Shown piece after piece: positions 24,994 through 34,024 of a stretch of 64,000 nt of DNA. The stretch covers positions 87,991 to 151,990 of the forward strand of contig NZ_LMBX01000001.1 in NCBI RefSeq assembly GCF_001439605.1, in the 5' to 3' direction. Position numbers and translations under genes: made by a program. Below the pieces are notes generated by a model, which was not told where the DNA came from, did not search any database, and saw nothing but the letters and a program-made list of their open reading frames with translations. The stretch comes from Cytobacillus praedii (GTDB lineage Bacteria; Bacillota; Bacilli; Bacillales; Cytobacillaceae). Position 1 is the stretch's first letter, and each line of letters begins with the position of its first letter.

Positions 24994-26271
24994 ATGGAAA
25001 AGATAGATTTAGAGTTTTCACTACAGCCTGTACCAAAGGAACATCGAACGGGGTTTTGGAAGATCCTCGCTGTTATGCTCGGCTTTACATTCTTCTCAGC
25101 AAGCATGTGGTCTGGCGGGACATTAGGGAACGGTCTATCATTTAGCAACTTTATTCTGATCGTATTAGCAGGTAATTTAATTCTTGGGATTTACACTGGG
25201 GCATTAGCCTACATTGCAGCTAAAACAGGGTTATCTACGCATTTGCTGACTAAATATGCTTTTGGTGAAAAGGGTTCTTATCTATCATCTCTTTTGTTAG
25301 GGATTACGCAAGTCGGCTGGTTTGGTGTAGGAGTAGCCATGTTTGCAGTGCCGGTTCAAAAGGCAACAGGGCTTAATGTTTACTTTTTAATCATTGTTTC
25401 TGGAATTTTAATGACGATTACAGCGATCTATGGAATTAAAGCACTAGCTATACTAGGAGTTGTTGCAGTGCCTTCGATCGCCATTTTAGGAAGCTACTCT
25501 GTTTTAGAGGCTACAGAAACGGCTGGCGGATTTCAAGGCCTAATGGATTATCAGCCGCTTGAAGCAATGGGATTGGCAACGGCGATAACTATTTGCATCG
25601 GCTCATTTATCAGTGGCGGAACTCTTACTCCTGATTTTGCCCGGTTTGCAAAGACTGCACGCTCTGGGGTAGTTTCAACAGTTATTGCTTTCTTTCTCGG
25701 AAATTCACTCATGTTCTTGTTTGGTGCAGTAGGAGCGATTGTTTATAATAAATCGGATATATCCGATGTGATGTTTTTACAAGGATTAATTATACCGGCT
25801 ATTATTGTACTCGGTTTAAATATTTGGACGACAAATGAAAATGCCTTATATGCTTCAAGTTTAGGATTTGCCAATATAACAAAAATCTCTAAAAGGAAGA
25901 TCGTTGTTTTTAACGGGACTGTTGGAACAATCACAGCGATGTGGCTATACAATCACTTTGTTGGCTTTTTGACTATACTAGGATCTACATTGCCATCCAT
26001 TGGAGCGATCGTATTAGTCGACTATTTCTTATTGAAGCGTGGAAAGTACAAACCATTTAATGAAATGAAATTTAAAGCGGTCAATTGGCTAGCAATCGTT
26101 GCGTGGGTAGGAGGAGTTGCAGCTGCGAACTTTATTCCAGGCATTCCACCGATTAATGGCCTAGTAGGAACCGCAATTCTTTACGCTGTTCTAATGAAGA
26201 CAATTCCACAGCGTGAGGATGCAGTTAATCATTTGGATATTAGAAAAGGCGGGGAAATAAATGATTATTAA
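24994..26271 (+). CDS. codB: Cytosine permease, NCS1 family
   Basis: A 425-residue membrane transporter with about twelve helices. Typical CodB-like segments are [18 protein letters not shown] in helix 1, [33 protein letters not shown], and [17 protein letters not shown]. The start is ATG 24994 behind GGAGG; an open extension up to 24859 overlaps the attenuator terminator and is not coding. The 3' end overlaps codA by 11 bp. Pairing with codA and PyrR control supports cytosine uptake for pyrimidine salvage. Confidence 0.92.
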   Translation: MEKIDLEFSLQPVPKEHRTGFWKILAVMLGFTFFSASMWSGGTLGNGLSFSNFILIVLAGNLILGIYTGALAYIAAKTGLSTHLLTKYAFGEKGSYLSSLLLGITQVGWFGVGVAMFAVPVQKATGLNVYFLIIVSGILMTITAIYGIKALAILGVVAVPSIAILGSYSVLEATETAGGFQGLMDYQPLEAMGLATAITICIGSFISGGTLTPDFARFAKTARSGVVSTVIAFFLGNSLMFLFGAVGAIVYNKSDISDVMFLQGLIIPAIIVLGLNIWTTNENALYASSLGFANITKISKRKIVVFNGTVGTITAMWLYNHFVGFLTILGSTLPSIGAIVLVDYFLLKRGKYKPFNEMKFKAVNWLAIVAWVGGVAAANFIPGIPPINGLVGTAILYAVLMKTIPQREDAVNHLDIRKGGEINDY

Positions 26272-27529
26272 ACAAGCAAAGCTTAGAGGAAAAGATGGAT
26301 TCTGGAATATTGTTGTCCAAGATGGAAAGATAAGCAAGGTGACACAAACCTTGGAAGAGCTTTCTGGTCATGAAATCATTGATGTTGGTGGGGCGCTTGT
26401 TCTTCCTCCTTTTATTGAACCGCATATCCATTTAGATACAACCTTAACAGCTGGTGAGCCGGAATGGAATAAAAGCGGGACCTTGTTTGAGGGGATTCAA
26501 AGATGGTCACAAAGAAAAGAAACATTAACATTTGAAGATGTGAAGACAAGATCAAAAACAGCCTTAAAATGGCAAATTGCTCAAGGAATACAGCATGTCC
26601 GTACACATGTAGATGTAACAGATCCAAAGCTTACAGCTTTAAAAGCCATGCTTGAAGTGAAAGAGGAAATGGCTCCTTATGTAGATATTCAATTGGTTGC
26701 TTTTCCACAGGAGGGAATCCTTTCCTATCCGAATGGGGTCGAACTATTAGAAGAGTCTTTAAAGATGGGGGCAGATGCAGTCGGAGGCATCCCGCATTTT
26801 GAATTTACTCGTGAATATGGTGTGGAATCATTAAAAAAAGCATTTGACCTTGCGGAAAAATATGATCGATTAGTGGATATTCACTGTGATGAAATTGATG
26901 ATGAGCAATCCCGGTTTGTCGAAGTAGTAGCAAAAGAGGCATATGAGCGTGGAATAGGTACGCGCACAACTGCAAGCCATACAACAGCCATGGGTTCGTA
27001 TAATGATGCATACACTTACAAGCTGTTTCGACTATTAAAGCTTTCGTCTATTAACTTTGTATCAAATCCGCTTGTTAACATTCATCTTCAAGGACGTTTC
27101 GATACGTATCCGAAAAGAAGAGGCTTAACAAGAGTCAAGGAACTTCAAGAGGCAGGATTAAATATTTGCTTCGGTCATGATGATATTTTTGATCCATGGT
27201 ATCCGCTTGGAACAGGGAATATGCTCCAAGTATTGCATATGGGGATTCATGCTTCACAATTGATGGGCTACGACCAAATCGTAAATTCTATTGATTTAAT
27301 TACGAGCAATAGTGCGAAAACACTTCAAATTGAGGAAGTCTATGGAATAGAAGAAGGAAAACCAGCGAACTTTATTGTTTTATCTGCTGAAAACGAATAT
27401 GAAGCCATTCGCAAGCAGGCATCAGTAAGATATTCCTTCCGAAACGGCAAAATGATCGCAGAAACAAAACCAAGTGAAACAACTATAACACTCAACCAAA
27501 CAAAAGAAAGCGTCAATTTTAATAGATAA
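26261..27529 (+). CDS. codA: Cytosine deaminase
   Basis: A 422-residue metal-dependent amidohydrolase that turns cytosine into uracil and ammonia. Metal and catalytic residues are visible: PHIHLD (first two His), [25 protein letters not shown] (His and catalytic Glu), and [13 protein letters not shown], the C-terminal CodA signature with the metal Asp. It overlaps codB by 11 bp and is translationally coupled to it. Isocytosine or creatinine-type activity is possible but less likely given the permease partner. Confidence 0.94.
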   Translation: MIIKQAKLRGKDGFWNIVVQDGKISKVTQTLEELSGHEIIDVGGALVLPPFIEPHIHLDTTLTAGEPEWNKSGTLFEGIQRWSQRKETLTFEDVKTRSKTALKWQIAQGIQHVRTHVDVTDPKLTALKAMLEVKEEMAPYVDIQLVAFPQEGILSYPNGVELLEESLKMGADAVGGIPHFEFTREYGVESLKKAFDLAEKYDRLVDIHCDEIDDEQSRFVEVVAKEAYERGIGTRTTASHTTAMGSYNDAYTYKLFRLLKLSSINFVSNPLVNIHLQGRFDTYPKRRGLTRVKELQEAGLNICFGHDDIFDPWYPLGTGNMLQVLHMGIHASQLMGYDQIVNSIDLITSNSAKTLQIEEVYGIEEGKPANFIVLSAENEYEAIRKQASVRYSFRNGKMIAETKPSETTITLNQTKESVNFNR

Positions 27530-27531
27530 TA

Positions 27532-27544
27532 GGACAGGCTGTCC
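27532..27544. repeat. GGGACA/TGTCCC short element after codA
   Basis: GGACAGGCTGTCC, a near-palindrome directly after the codA stop codon and a minimal copy of the dispersed element. Confidence 0.45.
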
Positions 27545-27622
27545 CAGATGGAACAATATAATTTTGAACGGTACCTATTGAAAATGAATTCCTATTATTT
27601 TTTTCTTAAGTATAGAACCTCG

Positions 27623-27673
27623 CAATTTGGTAATAGCTTGATTCAGCTGAATACCAAATTGGGGGTTTTTTTT
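27623..27673 (+). terminator. Terminator of codBA
   Basis: A 10-bp stem CAATTTGGTA / TACCAAATTG with an inner AGCT/AGCT stem, followed by GGGG and eight T. Confidence 0.85.
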
Positions 27674-27808
27674 ATATGTTTTGGACCATAACAGCAAGAA
27701 TGAGGATGCAATAAATGCTGCTGCATTGATAAAATAGAAAGTATCAGCATCCCCAATATGTACATGGGGAACATTTATATTTGCCTGGAAAGGGAAAGGA
27801 GATCCATA

Positions 27809-28366
27809 GTGACAACTATCTGTCTTTCATTTGATGAAATGTGGGAGAAAATTATAGCTTGTGACCGTAAATATGACGGATTATTTTATACAGCTGTAAA
27901 AACGACTAAGATTTATTGCCGCCCTTCTTGCAGATCTAGAAAGCCGAAGAAAATAAATGTAGCATTTTATTTTGATATCAATGAGGTCGAACAGGCGGGT
28001 TTTCGTGCATGTAAAAGATGTCAGCCAGAAGTAGAGCACTCTCCTCATATTGGTTTGGTTCGAACAATCATTTCCTTTTTAGTGAATCATTATAGACAAC
28101 AGCTTGTATTACAGGATATTGCTGATCATGCAGGGATAAGTCCTTATTATCTTGAACGGGTTTTTAAACAAGAAACAGATGAAACTCCAAGAACCTATTT
28201 AGAAAAAATTCGTGTGGATAAGGCCGCATACCTTCTAACAAGCACAGATCGAACGAATCTAGAGATCTGCTATGAGGTAGGCTTCCAAAGCCCATCTAAT
28301 TTCTACCGAGTCTTTCGGCGGTTAAAAAACTGTTCTCCCAGTGAATTTAGAAACCTTGTTAGATAG
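27809..28366 (+). CDS. adaA: Methylphosphotriester-DNA methyltransferase and activator, AdaA type
   Basis: A 185-residue protein with an N-terminal Ada zinc domain, whose Cys37 and Cys41 (YCRPSCRSR) and Cys68 and Cys71 (CKRC) bind zinc and take a methyl group from phosphotriesters. A C-terminal AraC-type HTH pair follows (core LQDIADHAGISPYYLERVFK). Methylated AdaA activates the adaptive-response genes. The start is GTG 27809 with AAAGGAG upstream. It heads an operon with alkA and ogt. Confidence 0.93.
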   Translation: MTTICLSFDEMWEKIIACDRKYDGLFYTAVKTTKIYCRPSCRSRKPKKINVAFYFDINEVEQAGFRACKRCQPEVEHSPHIGLVRTIISFLVNHYRQQLVLQDIADHAGISPYYLERVFKQETDETPRTYLEKIRVDKAAYLLTSTDRTNLEICYEVGFQSPSNFYRVFRRLKNCSPSEFRNLVR

Positions 28367-28375
28367 GGGAATGAA

Positions 28376-29287
28376 ATGATGAATTGGATGGATCACGAAT
28401 CATATTTGGAAATAAAATTGCCACAAGCATTTAGCTACGAAGAATGTTTAGTGTTTCTAAACAGGTCAGACCTAGAGATATTGCATCAAATAGTTGATGG
28501 GGTTATATATAAGTTTATTAAAGTAGAGAAAGAGTTCATGTTATTAAAAATTAGCTATACTCCACATTCAATACAAGTTGAATTCCCGTTAAGTACGCCA
28601 TCTGAGAGTGCCCGTAAATCGGCTGCTGCATATGTATGGGAATGGTTTGATATGGGACAGGATTTGCCATCATTTTATGAAGCTGCATGCAGGTGTGATA
28701 TTATGAAGCGGCTTGTCTATAAATATAATGGGCTGCGAATGGTGTGTATGCCTGATTTGTTTGAGGCCCTAATATGGGCAATCATCGGTCAGCAGATTAA
28801 TTTAACCTTTGCTTATACTTTAAAGAAACGTTTTGTAGAACACTTTGGAGAGTGTCTTGCTTTTGAGGGAAGGAAATTTTGGCTGTTTCCATCATATGAA
28901 AGAATTGCATCAATAGATATAGAGGATTTGAAGAAACTCCAATTTACTAATAGGAAGGCTGAATATATCATTGGCGTTGCCAAGGTGATGTCAGACGGGA
29001 AAATAACAAAGGGAAGCTTGCAGCAGAAAAATGATTATCAGCAGGCGAAACAAGCATTAATGGCCATTCGAGGTGTTGGCGCATGGACAGCAGACTATGT
29101 GCTGATGAAATGCTTACATTACAATTGTGCCTTCCCAATTGCAGATGTCGGTTTGCATAATGCACTAAAGCAGCAAATGGGGCTTGAACGAAAGCCGACA
29201 TTAGAAGAAATCAATCATATAGCAGCAAATTGGCAAGACTGGCAAGCCTACGCAACATTTTATCTTTGGAGGTCTTTATATGAATAA
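28376..29287 (+). CDS. alkA: DNA-3-methyladenine glycosylase II
   Basis: A 303-residue base-excision enzyme of the HhH-GPD superfamily that removes alkylated purines. FEALIWAIIGQQINLTFA is the core domain entry, AIRGVGAWTADYVLMKCL is the helix-hairpin-helix with its GPD-like loop, and Asp257 in FPIADVGLHNAL is the catalytic aspartate. The N-terminal 120 residues are the AlkA accessory domain. It begins 9 bp after adaA and ends overlapping ogt by 8 bp, so the three are one adaptive-response operon. Confidence 0.92.
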   Translation: MMNWMDHESYLEIKLPQAFSYEECLVFLNRSDLEILHQIVDGVIYKFIKVEKEFMLLKISYTPHSIQVEFPLSTPSESARKSAAAYVWEWFDMGQDLPSFYEAACRCDIMKRLVYKYNGLRMVCMPDLFEALIWAIIGQQINLTFAYTLKKRFVEHFGECLAFEGRKFWLFPSYERIASIDIEDLKKLQFTNRKAEYIIGVAKVMSDGKITKGSLQQKNDYQQAKQALMAIRGVGAWTADYVLMKCLHYNCAFPIADVGLHNALKQQMGLERKPTLEEINHIAANWQDWQAYATFYLWRSLYE

Positions 29288-29840
29288 TCAGCAAACCGCA
29301 CAGAGGGACAGCGTAAATGTTCCAATGAAATCAGCAGGGACAAGGAACCTCTCCCCTCGTCCCGCTTTATATACATTAGACTACGAGTCTCCAGTTGGGG
29401 TGCTTGAAATAGCAGGCAGTGATGAAGCGGTCTATTCTATTCTATTCAATGATGAGGATGCGGCAGTGAATGTTCAAAGGGAGGATACACCTAACGTATT
29501 GATGGATTGCTATGAGCAGCTTGATGAGTATTTTAAAGGAAAGCGCCATGAATTTACTTTTCCTTATATATTTGAGGGAACTGCCTTCCAAAAAGATGTG
29601 TGGAATGCATTAACGACGATATCCTATGGGAAAACAGGCTCTTATAAAGATATAGCCGTTGCTATCGGGAATGAAAAAGCGATCAGAGCAGTCGGAAGTG
29701 CGAATGGAAGAAACAAATTGAGTATTGTCATACCCTGCCATCGCATTATAGGCTCTAATGGAAAATTAACCGGCTATGCAGGCGGGTTATGGAGAAAAGA
29801 ATGGCTTCTTCAGCATGAAAACACCTTTAAGAAAGAGTAA
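29280..29840 (+). CDS. ogt: Methylated-DNA-[protein]-cysteine S-methyltransferase with a repeat-derived N-terminus
   Basis: A 186-residue suicide repair protein that moves the methyl group from O6-methylguanine to its own Cys153 in IPCHRII. Tyr and the helical DNA-binding segment VWNALTTISYGKTGSYKDIA precede it. The first ~28 residues are not typical of the family. They are encoded by 29303-29363, which carries the GGGACA-type repeat sequence found elsewhere in intergenic positions, so the repeat seems to have lengthened the gene. The true core begins near YTLDYESPVG. Confidence 0.9.
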   Translation: MNNQQTAQRDSVNVPMKSAGTRNLSPRPALYTLDYESPVGVLEIAGSDEAVYSILFNDEDAAVNVQREDTPNVLMDCYEQLDEYFKGKRHEFTFPYIFEGTAFQKDVWNALTTISYGKTGSYKDIAVAIGNEKAIRAVGSANGRNKLSIVIPCHRIIGSNGKLTGYAGGLWRKEWLLQHENTFKKE

Positions 29841-29846
29841 GTGGCA

Positions 29847-29871
29847 GGACAGAGGGGCAGTCCCTCTGTCC
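29847..29871. terminator. Hairpin between ogt and the DUF4956 gene (GGGACA-type element)
   Basis: A perfect 10-bp stem GGACAGAGGG / CCCTCTGTCC with a 5-nt loop. It lies between two converging genes, so it may stop both, and belongs to the dispersed GGGACA family. Confidence 0.65.
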
Positions 29872-29872
29872 C

Positions 29873-30556
29873 TTATGCTGTGAAATTGCCGTCGTAGCTC
29901 AACATGATGGCTGATTTAACACCCTTCATGCCGGAAATATTATTGATAAAACTTGTGTTATTTTCTTTTATACGAATTTCATAAGTGATTTCATGGTCGT
30001 CTCCAGGCATAACTGATTTTGATTTAATTGAGTGCTTCATAGAATGCTCAGCTATTACATGTTCTAAAGGAGTTTCAATCGAACGGTCACTATAGCGAAC
30101 AACTAATAAATAGGGGTTTTCAATTTTAATCCGGTTAATAAAGAAAAGTAAAACAAACCCAATCAGAATCGAACCAATAATAACAAGGGGGATAAGACCA
30201 GCCCCGCATAAAATACCTGATACAATCGCCCAGAAAATGTAAACAATGTCCATTGGATCTTTAATCGGTGTTCTAAACCGGACGATGGACAAAGCACCGA
30301 CCATACCAAGTGATAATAAGATATTGGATGAAATCCCCATAATAATTAATGCAGTGGCCATGGCCATAACGATTAATGAGATATTAAAGGTGTGTGAATA
30401 TATGACACCAGAGAAGGTTTTTTTATAAACCCAATAAATGAATAATCCTATTCCAAATGCTACGATTAAGCCAATTAGTGAATCAATGATCGAAAAGCTG
30501 CTTGTTTTTTCTAAAAAGCTAGATTTAAAAATATCGCTAAAATTTATACTTTCCAT
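29873..30556 (-). CDS. DUF4956 family membrane protein
   Basis: A 227-residue protein with four or five transmembrane helices in residues 20-140 and a cytosolic C-terminal domain (about 145-227). The segment GMVGALSIVRFRTPIKDPMDIVYIFWAI (core ALSIVRFRTPIKDPMDIVYI) is the DUF4956 hallmark. The function is unknown. The gene lies 64 bp after a VTC-domain gene, a recurrent pairing in Firmicutes. ATG 30556 has GGAGG 8 nt upstream, so I use it rather than the upstream TTG at 30571. Confidence 0.88.
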   Translation of the reverse strand: MESINFSDIFKSSFLEKTSSFSIIDSLIGLIVAFGIGLFIYWVYKKTFSGVIYSHTFNISLIVMAMATALIIMGISSNILLSLGMVGALSIVRFRTPIKDPMDIVYIFWAIVSGILCGAGLIPLVIIGSILIGFVLLFFINRIKIENPYLLVVRYSDRSIETPLEHVIAEHSMKHSIKSKSVMPGDDHEITYEIRIKENNTSFINNISGMKGVKSAIMLSYDGNFTA

Positions 30557-30588
30557 TCCTTTTTCCTCCAATTATTTCTGTTTTATAA

Positions 30589-30610
30589 GTGGGATAATGG
30601 GCCTGTCCCC
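30589..30610. repeat. GGGACA-like short element between VTC and DUF4956 genes
   Basis: GTGGGATAATGGGCCTGTCC is a diverged copy of the dispersed element. Confidence 0.35.
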
Positions 30611-30620
30611 GTTCCAGCTA

Positions 30621-31319
30621 TTATCCATACATTCTGCTGATTTGGTATTTTGAGTACGTTCCTTTTCTTCTGTCGCCAAGTTGGAGTAATTTTTTGATGA
30701 TGTCGGGAAGATATTCATCAAATTTTACTTCGAGGATGACGATGTTGGGATTAGTTTCAACCATGGCAATATCAGGATTAAGAACATCATTGTTTCGAAA
30801 GCTTGTTTTGATGGAGCTATCGAAGGTTACTCTCACATTTCCATAGCGGTAAATAAATACTTCTCTTTCGTAATCAACAACGGTTATCGGCTTTAATTGC
30901 AGCAATTTCATTTGTACGAACAATTCTTGTATGAGGGCTCTCTCATCATTTTCCATCCATAAGATGTCACCAAGTCTGATGCGATCAAATTCTTCTGCAT
31001 GGATGCGGCATTTTTGTTTGTATGTTAGATTATTGCGCTTGCTCTTTTTTTCAAGCGTAAGATAATCTGGATTATAGTCATAGAGCCGAACCCGAAATTT
31101 ATCGCGCTCATAATGCCCTTCCTTTTTCTGGGTAAGCACTTTATTGTCGAAGTTATCGAAGTAAACACTTCGAATAATATATTTCCCGTCGTTACTTGCA
31201 TGGGGATCGACTTCCATGTAATGCTTTAGCCTGCTTCTAAGAAGGAAGCAGTCCATTTTCGTTATTTCATGCTTCAATTCATTGCGGCCCTGCACACCAT
31301 TTAAGGTCATTGCCTTCAT
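30621..31319 (-). CDS. VTC-domain protein (polyphosphate polymerase-like)
   Basis: A 232-residue cytosolic protein with the VTC tunnel fold of the yeast vacuolar transporter chaperone. Alternating charged strands typical of it are RNELKHEI near the N-terminus, RDKFRVRLYDYN, LEKKSKRNNLTYKQ, VRVTFDSSIKT and ILEVKFDEYLP, which line the tunnel with basic residues and end in the metal-binding Glu. In yeast Vtc4 this domain makes polyphosphate from ATP. It is in an operon with a DUF4956 membrane protein. A CiaR-like box lies 38-74 bp upstream of the start. Activity of this protein is not proven. Confidence 0.88.
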   Translation of the reverse strand: MKAMTLNGVQGRNELKHEITKMDCFLLRSRLKHYMEVDPHASNDGKYIIRSVYFDNFDNKVLTQKKEGHYERDKFRVRLYDYNPDYLTLEKKSKRNNLTYKQKCRIHAEEFDRIRLGDILWMENDERALIQELFVQMKLLQLKPITVVDYEREVFIYRYGNVRVTFDSSIKTSFRNNDVLNPDIAMVETNPNIVILEVKFDEYLPDIIKKLLQLGDRRKGTYSKYQISRMYG

Positions 31320-31356
31320 GTTCTCATTCTCCTTCGGTACGATTAGCGCTGTGATT

Positions 31357-31393
31357 CACATTATTAAGGACAAACCTTAAACAAACCTTAAAG
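31357..31393 (-). promoter_or_regulatory. CiaR-type box upstream of the VTC-DUF4956 operon
   Basis: Read on the minus strand it begins TTTAAGGTTTGTTTAAGG, a perfect 11-bp tandem repeat and an exact TTTAAG-N5-TTTAAG, then GTCCTTAATAATGTG with a likely -10. A 36-bp version with only two mismatches lies at 33950-33985 before the lipoprotein gene. CiaR of S. pneumoniae binds TTTAAG-N5-TTTAAG. Confidence 0.75.
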
Positions 31394-31455
31394 AATTTTA
31401 AAAAATAAAGGTTGTCTTTCGAAAACAGTGTTGTATTAACACGAATTCGCAGAAA

Positions 31456-31545
31456 GTTGATTTACGCTCCAGGTTGCTCGCTTTCCGCGGGGTCTCACCT
31501 GTCCCACACTTCCCGCAGGAGTCTCGGCCTTCCGCTCCAATCAAC
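31456..31545 (-). repeat. Palindromic repeat element, copy 2 (short form, 90 bp)
   Basis: Same ends (GTTGATT / AATCAAC) and core as copy 1, in the same orientation and also lacking the 41-bp inner part. It lies just downstream of the histidine kinase gene. Confidence 0.88.
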
Positions 31546-31649
31546 TAATCTTATTTGTCTGCGATTTTTACTTACTAAATTTATTCCAAAAACAACAATA
31601 TTTAAAAATAGAGACAAAATTAAAAAAGAAAATCACGGTCTGTGATCTT

Positions 31650-32948
31650 CTACTTTGGCAACTTCACTTTGAAGGTTGTTCCTTTGTGATTATTTTGAAA
31701 TACAGTGATCGTTCCATTATGTTTAGCTGCAATCCACTGTGCAATGGAAAGTCCTAATCCCATTCCTCCTGTTTCCCTTGAGCGGGCCTTATCCTCTCTG
31801 TAAAAGCGGTCAAATATATATTTCATATTTTCTTCCTTAATTCCTATTCCTGTATCACTGACCTCCAAAACAACTTTATGATCTTCCGCATATGTTTTAA
31901 CTCCGATACTGTCATCATCGCTGGTGTATTTTAACGCATTATCAAGCAGAATGACCAGCAGCTGGTGAAGGCGGACTTCATCAGCCTCGATACTTACTTT
32001 ACAGTTTAAATTAAGCCAAAAATGCTTATCTTGTGACTCCGCGATTTCGATATAAGGGGCACAAACCTTCTGAATAAAGCTATCTACATCGAGTATCTGT
32101 TTTGTAAGCTGCGTCTCCGCTGAATCAGCTCTTGCTAGGGTTAATAAGTCTGAGGTGAGCTTAGATAATCGTCTTGTTTCGGATAAGCTTAGTGCAATAT
32201 TTTCGAATTTGTTCATTATTTTTTCGTGCGGTTCGGTTAGCAGCAACTCTAATTTATTCTGAATAATTGTTAAAGGTGTTCTAAGTTCATGTGAGGCATT
32301 TTCAACGAACTCGGCCTGCTTATTCCAAGAATGAATAATGGGCTTCATCATTTTCCTTGATAGAATATAGCTTGCCGAAATAGAAAGGATAATAAAAATA
32401 ATCGAACAAACAATAATAAGCCGCTCAAAGTTATCAATAATGGTTTGTTCTGCATCAGTATTAATTAATAGCTGTGTATATATTATTTCCCCTTCTGAAT
32501 CAGCAGTTTCAAATAACAGATACCTAAAATGATATAGATTGTTAATCGTAGTGTTCGTAATTATGTTTAAATTTGTTTTATCTAATTGGGCACCCTTTAT
32601 AAAACTCTCGTAAAATGACGAACCTATCTCATTTTGATTGATAATTTCTCCATTCTTATTCCATTTAAGTACAATGATGCGAGGATTCGGATGTTCCCTC
32701 TGCCTTTCTTCACGGGGAGGCAGACGATCCATCTTGTCGTCTGGAAGTGGTGACTCGAATCCTCTTGAAGGATGTTCAGTCATCATTTCTTTAAACGATA
32801 ATAGCTCTTCATCAGATTTAGAAAATAATGTCCGCTGCACCTGTCCGATAATAATGATGCCAAAGATTGTAAAAATAACTGTAAAAGCAATTAGATTAAA
32901 AAACATAAATTTCAATTGCTGCTTACGAAATAGCGCTTTTTTAAACAT
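31650..32948 (-). CDS. Sensor histidine kinase, CiaH-like
   Basis: A 432-residue membrane kinase with one helix at about 12-35, an extracellular domain of roughly 135 residues (with a charged proline-rich stretch), a second helix near 178-198, and almost no linker before HisKA ENASHELRTPLTIIQNK. HATPase boxes are LLDNALKY, VSDTGIGI and GGMGLGLSIA. There is no HAMP domain. ATG 32948 overlaps the regulator's stop codon by 8 bp and follows GGTGAAGG; an in-frame ATG at 32960 is possible. The partner regulator and the promoter boxes point to the CiaH group. Confidence 0.88.
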   Translation of the reverse strand: MFKKALFRKQQLKFMFFNLIAFTVIFTIFGIIIIGQVQRTLFSKSDEELLSFKEMMTEHPSRGFESPLPDDKMDRLPPREERQREHPNPRIIVLKWNKNGEIINQNEIGSSFYESFIKGAQLDKTNLNIITNTTINNLYHFRYLLFETADSEGEIIYTQLLINTDAEQTIIDNFERLIIVCSIIFIILSISASYILSRKMMKPIIHSWNKQAEFVENASHELRTPLTIIQNKLELLLTEPHEKIMNKFENIALSLSETRRLSKLTSDLLTLARADSAETQLTKQILDVDSFIQKVCAPYIEIAESQDKHFWLNLNCKVSIEADEVRLHQLLVILLDNALKYTSDDDSIGVKTYAEDHKVVLEVSDTGIGIKEENMKYIFDRFYREDKARSRETGGMGLGLSIAQWIAAKHNGTITVFQNNHKGTTFKVKLPK

Positions 32949-33627
32949 TTCCTTCACCATTTTCAGCTATCATATATCCGAGACCGCGGAAAGTCTTAAT
33001 ATATTGATCATAGCCAAATGTTTTTAAGTTTTTTCTTAACTTACTTGCGTATACCTCAACAACGGTTGTAGACGTGTCCGATTCGAAACCCCATATTCGG
33101 TCAAAGATTTGTTCTTTTGTTACAATGGAATTTTTATTGTTAATGAGATATTCGAGCAAGTCGAATTGCTTCCCGTTAAGATTGACTATTTCTTCTCCAA
33201 TCGAAGCGGTTTTATTTTTTAAGTTTAGTTTTAATTCTTTAAAGGAAATCGTATTTTCTTCAAATTTCCCTCCGGCTCTTCGAATGATTGCCTCTAAGCG
33301 CAGCAAAAGTTCTTCGCGGTGGAAAGGCTTTACGATATAATCATCCGCTCCTACTTTAAAGCCTTGAATTTTATCATCGATCCCATCCTTAGCTGTTAGC
33401 ATAATGACAGGTGTGGTGATATTGTTTTTTCTCAATTGCTTTAATACCTCATAGCCATTCATATGTGGAAGCATGATATCCAAAATAATACAATCAAATA
33501 TGTTTTGCTCCGCAAGGAATAGTCCTTCTTCCCCATCAAAAGCCTGCTCGGTTTCAAAAACATCCCCGATCGTTTCACGTATTGTTTCAGAGAGATATGT
33601 ATCATCTTCAATAATTAATAACTTCAT
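32941..33627 (-). CDS. Response regulator, OmpR/PhoB family, CiaR-like
   Basis: A 228-residue regulator. The receiver has acidic residues in IIEDDT, phospho-acceptor Asp50 in ILDIMLPHMNG, and Lys in VKPFH. The winged-helix C-terminal domain includes KEQIFDRIWGFESDTSTTVV and EVYASKLRKNLK. From memory, streptococcal CiaR has a very similar stretch (QIFDRLWGFDSDTT, VVEVYVSKVRKKLK) and a similar GKFxENTxxF linker. The start is ATG 33627 behind AGAGGATC. No CiaR-type box is seen upstream of its own gene. Confidence 0.88.
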   Translation of the reverse strand: MKLLIIEDDTYLSETIRETIGDVFETEQAFDGEEGLFLAEQNIFDCIILDIMLPHMNGYEVLKQLRKNNITTPVIMLTAKDGIDDKIQGFKVGADDYIVKPFHREELLLRLEAIIRRAGGKFEENTISFKELKLNLKNKTASIGEEIVNLNGKQFDLLEYLINNKNSIVTKEQIFDRIWGFESDTSTTVVEVYASKLRKNLKTFGYDQYIKTFRGLGYMIAENGEGNV

Positions 33628-33765
33628 GATGATCCTCTTTTCTTTTTTGCTTTCTATTAATGCTTAGATTATAGGCTGAATCCAATCAAATGCAAAATCT
33701 TTTTATTTTCTTTTAAGAAAACTATATTTGTAAACTTTGTTGGTCTTAGCATGTAATGGGTAAAG

Positions 33766-33896
33766 GTTGATTTGCGCTCCAGTTGGCTCGCTTTCCACGG
33801 GGTGGGCGGTGAGCCTCCTCGTCGCTAACGCTCCTGCGGGGTCTCACCTGTCCCACACTTCCCGCAGGAGTCTCGCCACCTTACGCTCCAATCAAC
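33766..33896 (-). repeat. Palindromic repeat element, copy 3 (long form, 131 bp)
   Basis: GTTGATT...AATCAAC ends as in the other copies. It carries an extra 41 bp (GGTGGGCGGTGAGCCTCCTC and onward) between two CGGGG direct repeats. Deletion between those repeats would give the short form. It lies between the regulator gene and the lipoprotein promoter. Confidence 0.88.
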
Positions 33897-33949
33897 TAGT
33901 TTTTTTAGTAAACAGTAAACTTATTTTAAAATAACAATCTTTTAGAATG

Positions 33950-33985
33950 TTTAAGGTTGGATTAAGGTTTGTCCTTAATAATGTG
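33950..33985 (+). promoter_or_regulatory. CiaR-type box upstream of the beta-helix lipoprotein
   Basis: TTTAAGGTTGGATTAAGGTT, then TGTCCTTAATAATGTG. It matches the box at 31357-31393 in 34 of 36 positions on the opposite strand. One half-site is ATTAAG rather than TTTAAG. Confidence 0.75.
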
Positions 33986-34024
33986 ATCAGAAGGGTGAAT
34001 TTTGATAAAGAATAGGAGACGATT

